Positions 29,743 to 39,803 of a stretch of DNA of 64,000 nucleotides are shown here, one piece after another (within the stretch, counting starts at the first letter, position 1; each line of letters begins with the position of its first letter). Position numbers and translations under genes: made by a program. The notes under the pieces were generated by a model. The model saw only the letters and a program-made list of their open reading frames with translations. It did no database searches and was not told the origin of the DNA. Where the stretch lies: positions 2,668,001 through 2,732,000 of the forward strand of contig NZ_JBBOUU010000001.1 in assembly GCF_038006205.1 (NCBI RefSeq), written 5' to 3'. Source of the DNA: Solibacillus sp. FSL R7-0668. Lineage in GTDB: Bacteria; Bacillota; Bacilli; Bacillales_A; Planococcaceae.

Positions 29743-31014
29743 TTAAGCTGTTGTTTTCTCGTTATCATCTTTTGTAAAGATTGTGCCGTCTTCTAATAAT
29801 AGCTTTGGCTCTGCTTTATCGCGAATTGTTTCTGCTGTAATGATGCATTTTTTAATCTCTTCATTAGATGGTAATTCAAACATCACATCGAGCATTGTCG
29901 CTTCAATGATGGAGCGTAAGCCACGAGCACCTGTTTTACGTTCAATTGCTAATTTTGCAATTTCAACTAATGCCTCGTCCTCAAACTCAAGCTCTACTTG
30001 ATCAAGCTCCAGCATTTTTTGGTATTGCTTTGCTAATGCATTTTTCGGCTCTGTTAAGATTTGAACTAATGCATCAACATTTAATTGTTCTAATGTAGCT
30101 AATACTGGTAAACGCCCGATAAACTCTGGAATTAAACCAAATTTTAATAAGTCTTCAGGAATTAGTTGAGCCATTAATGAGCCGTTATCTTCATTCCCTT
30201 TGTTTGGGTTTGTACCAAAGCCGATTACTTTTTCGCCTTGACGACGTTTAATAATCGTTTCGATACCGTCAAACGCACCACCTACGATAAATAGGATGTT
30301 TGACGTATCGATTTGTAAAAATTCTTGATGTGGATGCTTACGGCCACCTTGTGGAGGAACGCTTGCTACGGTACCTTCTAGAATTTTTAGTAAGGCTTGT
30401 TGTACACCTTCTCCTGAAACGTCGCGTGTAATCGATGGGTTTTCAGATTTACGTGCCACTTTGTCGATCTCATCGATATAAATAATCCCTTTTTCAGCAC
30501 GCTCGATATCATAATCTGCTGCTTGGATTAACTTTAATAAGATATTTTCTACATCCTCACCAACATACCCTGCTTCTGTTAAGCTTGTAGCATCCGCAAT
30601 GGCAAATGGCACGTTTAAAATGCGCGCTAACGTTTGTGCTAGTAATGTTTTACCACTACCAGTTGGACCGATTAAAACGATATTTGATTTTGATAATTCC
30701 ACATCATCAATTTTTGAATTTGAATTGATGCGTTTATAGTGATTATAAACCGCAACAGCTAATGCTTTTTTAGCACGCTCTTGACCGATTACATATTCAC
30801 CTAAAATATTTAAAATTTCTTTAGGCTTTGGAATATCCTGGAATTCAATTTCTTCCTCAATTCCTAGCTCCTCTACGACAATTTCTGAGCATAATTCGAT
30901 ACATTCATCACAAATATATACACCCGGCCCTGCAACCAGCTTACGAACTTGTTCCTGTGGCTTACCACAGAAAGAGCATTTTAAATTGCCTTTCTCATCA
31001 TTAAATTTAAACAA
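29743..31014 (-). CDS. clpX: ClpX, AAA+ unfoldase of the ClpXP protease
   Basis: Recognises and unfolds tagged substrates for ClpP. N-terminal zinc-binding domain (CSFCGK ... CDEC, residues about 10-40), Walker [12 protein letters not shown], Walker [10 protein letters not shown], the sensor-2 region TGARGLRS, and an IGF loop (KVIGFGT) for docking to ClpP. Length 423 aa is normal. tig lies upstream with its own terminator, as in B. subtilis. Confidence 0.98.
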   Translation of the reverse strand: MFKFNDEKGNLKCSFCGKPQEQVRKLVAGPGVYICDECIELCSEIVVEELGIEEEIEFQDIPKPKEILNILGEYVIGQERAKKALAVAVYNHYKRINSNSKIDDVELSKSNIVLIGPTGSGKTLLAQTLARILNVPFAIADATSLTEAGYVGEDVENILLKLIQAADYDIERAEKGIIYIDEIDKVARKSENPSITRDVSGEGVQQALLKILEGTVASVPPQGGRKHPHQEFLQIDTSNILFIVGGAFDGIETIIKRRQGEKVIGFGTNPNKGNEDNGSLMAQLIPEDLLKFGLIPEFIGRLPVLATLEQLNVDALVQILTEPKNALAKQYQKMLELDQVELEFEDEALVEIAKLAIERKTGARGLRSIIEATMLDVMFELPSNEEIKKCIITAETIRDKAEPKLLLEDGTIFTKDDNEKTTA

Positions 31015-31248
31015 TTCGGTTCACCCCTATTCAAGCAACAATCTTACAAGATTCTATTCGTTTTATCAAATATATTGACTGCATGACGTTACTTCGTTTT
31101 TTAAAATTATTATATTTCAATATTTCGAAAATGCTAGGTAATTTTAATAAATCTATCATTTTCAAGTTTTTCTGCAACAAGAAAAATAGTGCTACGTATG
31201 TATTATGGCATATTTCGTCATTATGTAAAAATGAAAGCTTTTATGTGT
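31015..31248. other. AT-rich spacer between tig and clpX
   Basis: Holds the presumed clpX promoter and leader, with no recognisable operator. An 82-codon plus-strand frame here lacks a ribosome site and runs through the tig terminator, so I do not call it a gene. Confidence 0.5.
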
Positions 31249-31286
31249 TAAAAACAAGGCACGGCAAAAAACCGTACCTTGTTTTT
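31249..31286 (-). terminator. Terminator of tig
   Basis: AAAACAAGG-c-ACGG / CCGT-a-CCTTGTTTT hairpin about 110 bases after the tig stop. Confidence 0.75.
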
Positions 31287-31394
31287 ACTACTGGATCATT
31301 CAGTTTTCCTTATTTAAGAATCAATAAATAATTGCCATCCATTCCTTACCATGGTGAACAGACAGCTTGGTTACTGAATTTCAATCAAAGTTTA

Positions 31395-32684
31395 TTAGTT
31401 GATTTTAGCGTTTTCTACTAATAATTCAACTGTTTTTTGTGTGCGGATATCGTTCTCAAGGATTGTTGAAGAACCACCTAAAGCCGTTAAGATTTGGTCT
31501 TTATCCATACCAAATTGTGCACTCATTTTTTCGATTTCTGCGTTGATTTCTTCTTCAGTTACTTCGATGCCTTCAGCTTGACCGATTGCTTCTAATACTA
31601 AAGAAACTTTTACGCGGTTACCAGCTTCTTCAGCCATTTGAGCGCGTAATGCTGCTTCGTCTTGACCTGAGAATTGGTAATAAAGATCTAAGTTCATACC
31701 TTGCATTTGTAAACGTTGACCGAATTCTTGGATCATGCGGTCTACTTCTGTGTTAATCATCCCTTGAGGAATAACAACTTCTGCGTTTTCAGCAGCTTTT
31801 TCAACTAACTCATCGCGTAAAGTTGCTTCTACGTCTGCTTCTTTGCTCGCGATTGTTGTTTCTTTTAATTTTGCTTTTAAAGCTTCTACTGTTTCAACTT
31901 CTGGGTCGATTTCTTTTGCAAACTCATCTGTTAATTCAGGTAATACTTTCGTTTTTACTTCTTTCACGTTAACTACGAATTTTGCTTCTTTACCAGCTAA
32001 TTCAGCAGCATGATACTCTTCTGGGAAAGTAACGAATACGTCTTTTGTTTCGCCAGCTTTAGCACCGATTAATTGTTCTTCAAAGCCAGGGATGAATGAA
32101 CCAGAACCGATTTCAAGTGGGTAGTCTTCACCTTTACCACCTTCGAATGCTTCTTCACCTACGAAACCTTCGAAATCGATTACAGCTGTATCGAATTCTA
32201 CGATTGCTTCGTCTTCTTTAAGCTCTAATTCTGCTTTTTTCGCTAATTGAGCATCAATCATTGATTGAATTTCTTCATCTGTTACTTCAGCAGATTGTTT
32301 TGTTACTTCTAAACCTTTGTAATCGCCTAATTTTGGTTCTGGTTTCACAGTTACTGTTGCAGTATAAGTGAAGTCAGCGCCTTTAGCGAAGTTTTCTGTA
32401 CCCGCGATTTCTGGGTAATCTACTGGCTCAATACCAGCTTCGTCTAATGCTGTTGGGTAAGAACCGTTAATTACGATTTCTAAAGCATCTTGGTATAATG
32501 CTTCTACACCATACATTTTTTCAAATACTGGACGAGGCATTTTTCCTTTACGGAAACCTGGTACATTAATTTGTTTTACTACTTTTTTGAAAGCTTGGTC
32601 TAAAGCTTTATCAACTTCTGTAGCTGCTACAGTAACTGTTAATAAACCTTCGTTACCTTCTTGTTTTTCCCATTTAACTGACAT
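31395..32684 (-). CDS. tig: Trigger factor
   Basis: Ribosome-bound chaperone and peptidyl-prolyl isomerase for nascent chains. The N-terminal ribosome-binding loop shows [10 protein letters not shown] (the GFRxGKxP signature), then an FKBP-type PPIase domain (about 150-245, [16 protein letters not shown]) and the C-terminal helical chaperone arms. A GGAGG site fixes the ATG at 32684 (429 aa) rather than the frame start 24 bases upstream. Confidence 0.98.
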   Translation of the reverse strand: MSVKWEKQEGNEGLLTVTVAATEVDKALDQAFKKVVKQINVPGFRKGKMPRPVFEKMYGVEALYQDALEIVINGSYPTALDEAGIEPVDYPEIAGTENFAKGADFTYTATVTVKPEPKLGDYKGLEVTKQSAEVTDEEIQSMIDAQLAKKAELELKEDEAIVEFDTAVIDFEGFVGEEAFEGGKGEDYPLEIGSGSFIPGFEEQLIGAKAGETKDVFVTFPEEYHAAELAGKEAKFVVNVKEVKTKVLPELTDEFAKEIDPEVETVEALKAKLKETTIASKEADVEATLRDELVEKAAENAEVVIPQGMINTEVDRMIQEFGQRLQMQGMNLDLYYQFSGQDEAALRAQMAEEAGNRVKVSLVLEAIGQAEGIEVTEEEINAEIEKMSAQFGMDKDQILTALGGSSTILENDIRTQKTVELLVENAKIN

Positions 32685-32791
32685 GTATATTACCTCCAAA
32701 GTTAACATTCGTTTGCTTTACAAACTGTCATATATAATGTTTGACAACCATTTTAGTATAACATAGATGCTCAATGTTTCAACAATTTTCA

Positions 32792-33766
32792 CTACTGCTG
32801 TAAATCTGATAGATATTCTAATTTTTGTAAAAAATCAACCAGCTCATTATTTATCTCAGGTTGTTCACCAAACATTGTTTTCACGAAATGGACATAACTA
32901 TTCGCCACCGCTTCATTCGTATAGCCTCTCCACTCAAACGGATAAAGGACAATCGCATGCTTGGCAATTAAATGACCCACCACCTCTAGCATGGAGGGAT
33001 CTTGCTCCAGGCTCTCAGTAATTCGCTCCATTACCGCTTGAAATTGTGGTAACTTTGTCGGCAATACCAACTCAGCAGGATTTATCGTATCCATATAATC
33101 AAACTTAGCAAGCGCAATGGGCATGTTCACTTGTTGTTCTACTAATAATATTAGCAGCAAGCTTTGAATAAACGGATGAACAGATTCGTCTTTAATAATC
33201 ATTATGATTTCTTTCATAAATGGTCGAATATTTCGCTCTGTCATTTCATGAATTTGCAATAATTGCTGTTGCACGGGTAATTGTAAAAAATGTTGTGCAT
33301 CAAAATTCTCATCATCCTCGATTTCTAATTGCGAAAAATGGACCTCTTGATTTTCAGCAATCTCAGCATTTAATTTTTTCAAGCGAGTAAACTTATCAAT
33401 TTCATCACTTGGAATTAACTCTTCTTCTAATAAGGATTGAATAATTTTTTCTACTTGTTTAAACTGACGGAGCTGCATGCAAATCGTTAAATACAATTCC
33501 ATCACTTCAAAATACATGCTCGGTCCCTTTGCAAGTATATCCTCACAAATTTCCTTTGCTCGCTCATAGCCTTTCGTTTCATAAAGTGAATAAGCATAGA
33601 CACTTAATGTAACTTCATCGCCCTCTTCCAAAAGTAATGCCTGTTCGAATAAATCATTCGCCTCTTGAAAACGATTTTGCTCGGCTAATATTTTCGCTTC
33701 ATTAAATAATCGTTGCACCGTTCCAGGAAATAAAATTACTTTCCGCGATGTTTTATGGTTTTCCAT
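32792..33766 (-). CDS. ysoA: YsoA-like tetratricopeptide-repeat protein
   Basis: 324 residues with TPR-like helical repeats in the first third (FNEAKILAEQNRFQEANDLFEQAL, ALSVYAYSLYETKGYERAKEI region) and a helical remainder with no known catalytic motif. B. subtilis YsoA, also a TPR protein of unknown role, lies in the same place upstream of tig. A TTGGAGTTG site precedes the ATG. Confidence 0.8.
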   Translation of the reverse strand: MENHKTSRKVILFPGTVQRLFNEAKILAEQNRFQEANDLFEQALLLEEGDEVTLSVYAYSLYETKGYERAKEICEDILAKGPSMYFEVMELYLTICMQLRQFKQVEKIIQSLLEEELIPSDEIDKFTRLKKLNAEIAENQEVHFSQLEIEDDENFDAQHFLQLPVQQQLLQIHEMTERNIRPFMKEIIMIIKDESVHPFIQSLLLILLVEQQVNMPIALAKFDYMDTINPAELVLPTKLPQFQAVMERITESLEQDPSMLEVVGHLIAKHAIVLYPFEWRGYTNEAVANSYVHFVKTMFGEQPEINNELVDFLQKLEYLSDLQQ

Positions 33767-33983
33767 CTATTTCAACTCCAATCATTGTGAAGTAGTACAA
33801 TGATACAATTTACATTCAAATTATAGCATATGAAACGTCCATCCTTCCTGTCATGAAAATTCACAATTTTAATATTTGTCATAATTTACATTAATTAAAA
33901 AAAGTATATACTAAGTACTAAGTTACACATATTCCCGTTATGCTCAGTAAATAATCTAACTCATTTAAAAAGGAGCGTTTCAC

Positions 33984-34442
33984 ATGGTCGTACTTTCTGA
34001 AAATGTATTATTAGAGTTTAAGCCGCGTTTCGAAAAGTCTTTAGAAAACTTACCGATTACGGTTGTTAGTCGCAGTACTGCAATTATCAATGAAACCGAA
34101 TATCCTGTGAAGTTCGATTTTATTACAGAGACATTTGTTGATTACAAAAAGCAAGTGGTGACAACGAATATCATTCAAATTGAAGGCACGATTCCCGGAT
34201 CGATTAAAATTGGTGCGCTAACGGTCGTTCCTCAGCATCTATACATCACTTGTGAATTTGAAATTTTGTCGATTACGAACAATGAATTAAAAACATTAGT
34301 TCAAGACGAAAATCCATTGCTTTTATATAGTAACTGGCTGCTGGAAGCCATTGAAAATGAAACATTCGTGCTTGAAGTAAAAACAGATACAGGTCAAATA
34401 GTAGACTGGCCCGTCGGAATTAAAAATGCATACTTTTTATAA
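33984..34442 (+). CDS. Conserved-looking protein of unknown function (152 aa)
   Basis: Good AAAAAGGAG site before the ATG and a terminator just after the stop, so a real single-gene unit. The protein is a small soluble mixed alpha/beta chain (VLLEFKPRFEKSLENLPITVV, then alternating strands, with YSNWLLEAIENETFVLEV near the end). No signal peptide, membrane helix or motif I recognise. The plus-strand neighbour proC has its own spacer, so context gives no functional hint. Confidence 0.8.
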   Translation: MVVLSENVLLEFKPRFEKSLENLPITVVSRSTAIINETEYPVKFDFITETFVDYKKQVVTTNIIQIEGTIPGSIKIGALTVVPQHLYITCEFEILSITNNELKTLVQDENPLLLYSNWLLEAIENETFVLEVKTDTGQIVDWPVGIKNAYFL

Positions 34443-34450
34443 ACTTTGGA

Positions 34451-34478
34451 CGATGCTAACCATTTAGCATCGTTTTTT
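34451..34478 (+). terminator. Terminator after the 152-aa gene
   Basis: CGATGCTAA-ccat-TTAGCATCG followed by TTTTTT. Confidence 0.93.
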
Positions 34479-34602
34479 CGTATAATGCGCGGTGGTTTAG
34501 TTCAAAAAATTCATTTCAATTTAAAATTTCAACTAGCTACTGTATACTAGGCGCTATGCACATTTCAATAAATTGAACGATATGAAAGAAGGAAAATGGA
34601 AC

Positions 34603-35412
34603 ATGAAATATGGATTTATCGGGCTTGGTAATATGGCCAGCGCTATCATACATGGAATGATTACGAGTAGAAAATTTACCCCCTCAGATGTATACGGGAT
34701 TAATCGCTCCATCGGAAAAACCGAACTTCTAATGGATAAATATGCAATTCAAGCTACTACTTCGATTGAACAGCTCACGAAAGAAGTTGATGTCATCATC
34801 CTTGCGATTAAACCACAAATGTTCGAGGATGTTCTGCCAACCATCCAAAAACACATCACGGACAAACACATCGTCATCTCCATCGCAGCGGGAAAATCGC
34901 TGGATTATTTACATGAACAATTAGGGAAGGATACAACCATCTTCCGCGTCATGCCCAATATTAATGCGACAATTGGGGCTTCCACAAGCTGTTATTCTAC
35001 ACTTCATGCCAATGACGCACAAAAAGCATTGGTGGAACAATTATTTTCAACAGTTGGTTCAATTGTTGAACTTCCTGAAAACTTATTCTCGATTTTTACA
35101 ACGATTGGTTGTGCTTCACCTGCATTTACCTACCTCTATATTGATTCATTGGCTCGCGCTGCTGTTCGTGAAGGTATGCCTAAGGAAATGGCATTAGAAA
35201 TCGCAGCCAGTTCGGTACTAGGTAGCGCGAAAATGGTTTTAGAATCTGATTCGCATCCGTGGGCTTTAATCGATCAAGTTTGTTCACCAGGTGGAACGAC
35301 AATTCAAGGTGTTACTTCCCTACAAGTAAATCATTTCGAAAGCACCATTTACGAGGCTGTTGATGCTGTTACGACAAAAGACGCCCTTCTGCAAAAGCAA
35401 ACAGTAAAATAA
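34603..35412 (+). CDS. proC: Pyrroline-5-carboxylate reductase
   Basis: Last step of proline synthesis: NAD(P)H reduction of pyrroline-5-carboxylate. Rossmann GLGNMASAI at the N-terminus, the AIKPQMFEDVL and MPNINATIG segments, and the C-terminal signature SPGGTTIQGV. The frame opens 30 bases earlier, but MKYGFIGLGNM with AAGGAAAA upstream is the natural start (269 aa). Single gene with its own terminator. Confidence 0.95.
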   Translation: MKYGFIGLGNMASAIIHGMITSRKFTPSDVYGINRSIGKTELLMDKYAIQATTSIEQLTKEVDVIILAIKPQMFEDVLPTIQKHITDKHIVISIAAGKSLDYLHEQLGKDTTIFRVMPNINATIGASTSCYSTLHANDAQKALVEQLFSTVGSIVELPENLFSIFTTIGCASPAFTYLYIDSLARAAVREGMPKEMALEIAASSVLGSAKMVLESDSHPWALIDQVCSPGGTTIQGVTSLQVNHFESTIYEAVDAVTTKDALLQKQTVK

Positions 35413-35416
35413 TTAG

Positions 35417-35450
35417 AAACCTAGTGATTTCAAGTCACTAGGTTTTGTTT
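35417..35450 (+). terminator. Terminator after proC
   Basis: AAACCTAGTGA pairs with TCACTAGGTTT across 7 bases, then a T-rich tail. Confidence 0.92.
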
Positions 35451-35593
35451 TTCATAATGAAATTTTGAGAATTATCAAGATTATTCAAACAAATTTGATT
35501 GAGCTTCCATCTCGTTTTTCTTTCTCTGACACCGAAATTCCCCTACTCCATTCTTATTATTGACACTCCCTCTAAATTTTTTTAAAAACTTAA

Positions 35594-35622
35594 TTGCTAA
35601 CTTTCCTACTATTTTATATAAT
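35594..35622 (+). promoter_or_regulatory. Sigma-A promoter of the carboxy(nor)spermidine operon
   Basis: TTGCTA (35594-35599), exactly 17 bases, TATAAT (35617-35622). Start predicted near 35629. Confidence 0.85.
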
Positions 35623-35628
35623 CAATCT

Positions 35629-35644
35629 TGTTTCAAAAGAAACA
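35629..35644. promoter_or_regulatory. Palindrome at the predicted transcription start (candidate operator)
   Basis: TGTTTC-aaaa-GAAACA is a perfect 6+6 inverted repeat beginning at the expected +1. It could be a repressor site or the first mRNA hairpin. The regulator is unknown. Confidence 0.45.
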
Positions 35645-35679
35645 ACACTATAAAAGATGATTGGGAGCGTGACAAGGAA

Positions 35680-36915
35680 TTGGGTAAAGCATTGATTATT
35701 GGAGCTGGCGGTGTAGCTAGCGTAGTGGTACACAAATGTGTCCAAAACTCTGAAGTATTCGAAGAGATTATGATCGCAAGTCGAACAAAATCTAAGTGCG
35801 ATGCTTTAAAGGAAAAATTAGATGGTGGGAAAACGATTATCCATACAGCACAAGTGGATGCGGATAACACTGAAGAACTAATTGACCTAATCAATGGATT
35901 TAAACCAGATGTGGTAATTAACGTAGCTTTACCATATCAAGACTTAACTATTATGGATGCATGTTTAGCAACGAAGACTCATTATGTAGACACAGCGAAC
36001 TACGAGCCTTTGGATACGGCTAAATTCGAATATAAATGGCAATGGGCTTATAAAGAGCGTTTTGAAGAAGCGGGCATTACTGCGCTTCTAGGTTCTGGTT
36101 TCGACCCAGGTGTAACAGGCGTATTCACAGCGCATGCACAAAAGCATCACTTCGATGAAATTCATTACATCGATATCGTGGATGCAAACGGTGGCGACCA
36201 TGGCCTTCCATTCGCAACGAACTTCAACCCAGAAATCAACATTCGTGAAATTACGGCGAACGGTCGTTTCTGGAAAGAAGGCGAGTGGGTAGAAACAAAG
36301 CCTTTAGAGCACAAAATGGTATATAACTTACCAGAAATCGGCGAAAAAGATTGCTATCTTCTATACCATGAAGAATTAGAATCTTTAGCGAAAAATATTA
36401 AAGGATTAAAACAAATCCGATTCTGGATGACATTTGGTCAAAAATATTTAACACACTTAAATGTACTTGAAAATGTTGGCATGACTTCAATCGAGCCAAT
36501 CGAATTCCAAGGTCAAATGATTCAACCAATCCAGTTCCTAAAAGCAGTGTTACCAGACCCAGCAACATTAGGTCCACTAACAAAAGGTAAAACAAACATC
36601 GGCTGTATCGTTCGCGGACTTAAAGATGGCGAAGAGAAAACATACTATGTGTACAATGTTTGTGACCACCAAGAATGCTACCAAGAAGTGGGCTCTCAAG
36701 CCATTTCTTATACAACAGGTGTCCCAGCAATGATTGGTGCCATGTTAGTCATGAACGGTGAGTGGCAAAAACCAGGTGTTTGGAATGTAGAAGACTTCAA
36801 TCCAGACCCATTCATGGACGCTTTAAATAAATGGGGATTACCATGGCAAGAAACAGAAAACCCTGATTTAGTAGATTTAGATTTCACAAATCCAACGCAA
36901 GAGGTTAAAGCGTAA
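35680..36915 (+). CDS. Carboxynorspermidine/carboxyspermidine dehydrogenase (saccharopine dehydrogenase family)
   Basis: NADPH-dependent enzyme that condenses aspartate semialdehyde with a diamine (diaminopropane or putrescine) to carboxynorspermidine or carboxyspermidine. The N-terminus MGKALIIGAGGVASVV is the Rossmann loop, followed by FKPDVVINVALPYQDL, GSGFDPGVTG and HGLPFATNFNPEINI, which are typical of this branch of the LYS9-like family. The open frame starts at 35560, but TTG 35680 matches family N-termini (411 aa). The stop overlaps the ATG of the decarboxylase, so the two form one operon. Confidence 0.9.
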   Translation: MGKALIIGAGGVASVVVHKCVQNSEVFEEIMIASRTKSKCDALKEKLDGGKTIIHTAQVDADNTEELIDLINGFKPDVVINVALPYQDLTIMDACLATKTHYVDTANYEPLDTAKFEYKWQWAYKERFEEAGITALLGSGFDPGVTGVFTAHAQKHHFDEIHYIDIVDANGGDHGLPFATNFNPEINIREITANGRFWKEGEWVETKPLEHKMVYNLPEIGEKDCYLLYHEELESLAKNIKGLKQIRFWMTFGQKYLTHLNVLENVGMTSIEPIEFQGQMIQPIQFLKAVLPDPATLGPLTKGKTNIGCIVRGLKDGEEKTYYVYNVCDHQECYQEVGSQAISYTTGVPAMIGAMLVMNGEWQKPGVWNVEDFNPDPFMDALNKWGLPWQETENPDLVDLDFTNPTQEVKA

Positions 36916-38108
36916 TGGCGAGCGTGAAGGCAGATTCGAAGCCGATTATGACTGCTGCTCTTAAACAAGAAACAGGCATAGATTGGCAGACAGCCCCATC
37001 CCCTGCTTTCGTTGTCGACGAACGCTTACTCGAGCGCAATTTAAAGCTTTTAAAATCCCTACAAGATCGTACTGGCTGTGAAATTTTACTTGCGCTGAAA
37101 GGTTTTTCAATGTGGTCAACATTTCCAATGGCACGCAACTATTTAGCAGGGATTACTTCCTCTTCTCTATTTGAGGCGCGCCTTGGTTTTGAGGAATTCG
37201 GCAAGGAAGTCCATGCCTATGCACCTGCCTATGCAGAGCACGAAATTGACGAATATTTAACGTATGTGAATCACATCGTCTTTAACTCATTTGATCAGTT
37301 AAATAAGTATAAAGACAAAGTATTAAGTCATGAGAAAAACATTTCGATTGGCTTACGTGTGAATCCTGGTTATTCCGAGGTGGAAACACCACTTTACGAC
37401 CCTTGCTACATTAATTCTCGCCTTGGGATTCCGGTTGAATCATTTCGACCGGACGAGCTTGACGGGGTAGAAGGCATTCACTTCCATGCCATGTGTGAAC
37501 AAGGGGCGGATGTATTAGAACGTATTTTAGTTCACTTTGAAGAAAAATATGGTCAGTACTTGCATCAAATGAAGTGGGTAAACTTCGGTGGTGGTCATCA
37601 TATTACAAAGCCTGGTTATGATGTGGAGCTCCTTGTAAAGCTCATAAACCGCATTCAAGACACATATGATGTCAAAGTTATTTTAGAGCCAGGAGAAGCC
37701 ATTGCGCTCAATACAGGTTATTTAGTCGCTACGGTTTTAGATATCGTACACAACGGCATGGAGCTCGCGATTGTAGATTCCTCAGCAACTTGCCATATGC
37801 CTGATACCCTAGAAATGCCGTACCGCGCACATATTATTGGCTCAGGTGAAGCAAATGAAAAAGCATATACATACCGCCTAGGTGGTATGACATGCTTAGC
37901 TGGTGATATAATCGGTGATTATTCATTTGATGAACCATTAAAAGCTGGCGACAAGCTCGTATTTACAGACATGGCGCATTACACAATGGTGAAAACGCAT
38001 ATGTTCAACGGGGTTAACTTACCAAGTATTTGCTCTTATAATGAAGAGGATGGTATGAAGGTCATTCGTACATTCCATTATGAGGATTATAAAGGGCGTT
38101 TGTCATAA
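36915..38108 (+). CDS. nspC: Carboxynorspermidine/carboxyspermidine decarboxylase
   Basis: PLP enzyme of the alanine-racemase-fold group IV decarboxylases; produces norspermidine or spermidine. PSPAFVVDERLLERN, the PLP lysine in LLALKGFSMWS, HFHAMCEQ, the FGGGHHITKPGYD phosphate loop, LEPGEAIA and a C-terminal CLAGDIIGDYSF (active-site cysteine) are all present. ATG overlaps the dehydrogenase stop (TAATG). The N-terminus is about 15 residues longer than typical; an ATG at 36948 is an alternative. Substrate chain length (three or four carbons) cannot be set from sequence. Confidence 0.93.
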   Translation: MASVKADSKPIMTAALKQETGIDWQTAPSPAFVVDERLLERNLKLLKSLQDRTGCEILLALKGFSMWSTFPMARNYLAGITSSSLFEARLGFEEFGKEVHAYAPAYAEHEIDEYLTYVNHIVFNSFDQLNKYKDKVLSHEKNISIGLRVNPGYSEVETPLYDPCYINSRLGIPVESFRPDELDGVEGIHFHAMCEQGADVLERILVHFEEKYGQYLHQMKWVNFGGGHHITKPGYDVELLVKLINRIQDTYDVKVILEPGEAIALNTGYLVATVLDIVHNGMELAIVDSSATCHMPDTLEMPYRAHIIGSGEANEKAYTYRLGGMTCLAGDIIGDYSFDEPLKAGDKLVFTDMAHYTMVKTHMFNGVNLPSICSYNEEDGMKVIRTFHYEDYKGRLS

Positions 38109-38110
38109 GA

Positions 38111-38144
38111 AAAAGCAGAAACGTTTAGGCGTTTCTGCTTTTTT
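38111..38144. terminator. Convergent terminator (nspC / anti-sigma gene)
   Basis: AAGCAGAAACG-tttagg-CGTTTCTGCTT with A and T runs at both ends; serves both converging genes. Confidence 0.92.
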
Positions 38145-38145
38145 G

Positions 38146-39288
38146 TCATTGAAGTGGGAAATATATGATTCGATGGAATGTTGGTTGCCAAATTCCTTGC
38201 TCGTTTTTCTCCACTCTCACCTCTGATGGCAGTCCATTTTCTCCAGTAAACACAACCCAGCCCTCTTTATCTGAGCGCTGATCAAATGTGGCATTTTCAA
38301 TTCCGTTAAAATACCTTGCAATTATAAGACGATTTAATTCCGGTGTGAATAATTGCTGGCGTACAGCTTTTGTTTTTTCATAATGCTGCCTTGCTTCTAG
38401 TATGTCTTTATTATTAGAAGTTGACATTAGTGCTTCGTATGTTCCGTAATCCTGATCAATATCACTCAAGAAAAACATTTTAACGATTGAAACAGGTGAA
38501 ATATGATGTAAACGCTCTAAATCATGATCCATTTTAAACGCCTCGTACACCGCCTGTTCTTCTGGCGTCAAAGTATACGCTAATTCTTCCGTGGCTTGAA
38601 TCGCTGTCACCTTACCAACGAGTTGTGTGTCCTTTATTTTTAGTAATTGATGACGAGATTTTTCAAGATGATAACTATAAATAACGAGCTCATCTTTAGC
38701 CACCTGAATGATTTCATTGACAAAAGGTGAAAAGGATACTCCCCTTTCATGAAAGTAATACGGATTTTTAAAGGGGTCTTTTTTTAAGTCCCCTACTATT
38801 TTCTCACCGAGCCCACGCATTTTTAATACTGTACCATTGACTATAATTTGACCCTCATCCATCGTTACAGAGTCATCCGCTAAACCAAGCACTGTTGAGA
38901 CAATAATTCCAGATGGCGTATAGTAAGCAACATAATCCCCGTAAGTAATTGGGGCTTCTTTATCAATGACCATTGGAAATCCCTCTAGCATCCATTGTTC
39001 ACCAAGTAAATGTGCATAATAGGGTTCAATAACCTCTAATCCGGACACATCATCCAGTAACGGCAATAACGTCTCCCCTTCACTGGCAGTTAGAACACTT
39101 TTTTGAGGTGCAAATTGTGCAAATAACAGCATTCCAATGAGACAGCACACTGCAACCGATACAGATAGCACCTGCCAATTGCGCTGTTTTCGCTTTGGCT
39201 TCGTTTGTAGTAGACGTTGCTTCATTTCTTTCGTAAACGGTGCATCTTGCTGTAATTCCTGCCGTAGTTGATTTTTAAACCCCTTCAT
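38146..39288 (-). CDS. Putative membrane anti-sigma factor
   Basis: The cytoplasmic N-terminus (about 1-37, basic at RKQR) is followed by one transmembrane helix (about 40-60) and a large extracellular part of about 320 residues. It overlaps the ECF sigma gene by 14 bases, the usual sigma/anti-sigma arrangement (as with RsiX or RsiV). No zinc HxxxCxxC motif is seen, so it is not the zinc-finger type. The extracellular part is not a family I recognise; it probably senses an envelope signal. Confidence 0.75.
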   Translation of the reverse strand: MKGFKNQLRQELQQDAPFTKEMKQRLLQTKPKRKQRNWQVLSVSVAVCCLIGMLLFAQFAPQKSVLTASEGETLLPLLDDVSGLEVIEPYYAHLLGEQWMLEGFPMVIDKEAPITYGDYVAYYTPSGIIVSTVLGLADDSVTMDEGQIIVNGTVLKMRGLGEKIVGDLKKDPFKNPYYFHERGVSFSPFVNEIIQVAKDELVIYSYHLEKSRHQLLKIKDTQLVGKVTAIQATEELAYTLTPEEQAVYEAFKMDHDLERLHHISPVSIVKMFFLSDIDQDYGTYEALMSTSNNKDILEARQHYEKTKAVRQQLFTPELNRLIIARYFNGIENATFDQRSDKEGWVVFTGENGLPSEVRVEKNEQGIWQPTFHRIIYFPLQ

Positions 39289-39772
39289 AAAAAATCGCCT
39301 CCAACTCCTGATTGGTTTTTAATAATTCCCTGGCCCGACGAATTCTTGTACGCACCGTATTTTGCGAAACATCTAATAAATCAGCAATTTCAGCTACCTC
39401 AAATTCCTCGTAGTAGAATAAAATAATGACTTCTCGGTAATGCACGGGCAATGCAAACACAGTTTCTTTTAACGTTGCAAACGCCACTGTTGCTAAGTAT
39501 GCTTGCTCTGTAGAAGGTTCACTTTTACGTAATGGGAGAAATTTCGTTAATATATTTTTTCGCTTTTGTTTGCGCAATTCATCATGACAGCAATTTATCG
39601 CAATCCGCGTTAAATATGTTTTTAATGAGGCCTCGTTACGGAAATCTTCTTTATGTAATAGAAACTTCATCAATACGTCCTGTGTAATTTCCTCTGCAAG
39701 CTGAATATCCTTCACATATAAGTAGCTAAAATGATATAAATATTCACCATATCGCTCGATTATTTGCTCCAC
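39275..39772 (-). CDS. ECF-type RNA polymerase sigma factor
   Basis: 165 residues with sigma region 2 (YLYVKDIQLAEEITQDV, DLRK-type KTYLTRIAINCCHDE) and region 4 (LPVHYREVIILFYYEEF ... TVRTRIRRARELLK) and no region 3, the extracytoplasmic-function layout. GTG start with a GAGGTG site. Co-expressed with a membrane protein that is its likely anti-sigma factor. The promoter upstream matches the GAAC/CGTC type used by such factors, suggesting self-activation. Confidence 0.95.
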   Translation of the reverse strand: MEQIIERYGEYLYHFSYLYVKDIQLAEEITQDVLMKFLLHKEDFRNEASLKTYLTRIAINCCHDELRKQKRKNILTKFLPLRKSEPSTEQAYLATVAFATLKETVFALPVHYREVIILFYYEEFEVAEIADLLDVSQNTVRTRIRRARELLKTNQELEAIFYEGV

Positions 39773-39803
39773 CGACCATTCACCTCTTTTCCATTCTACC
39801 GCT

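Noticed and set aside
31083-31331. 82-codon plus-strand frame between clpX and tig
   Set aside because: No ribosome site, AT-rich and phenylalanine/lysine-heavy, and it runs through the tig terminator hairpin.
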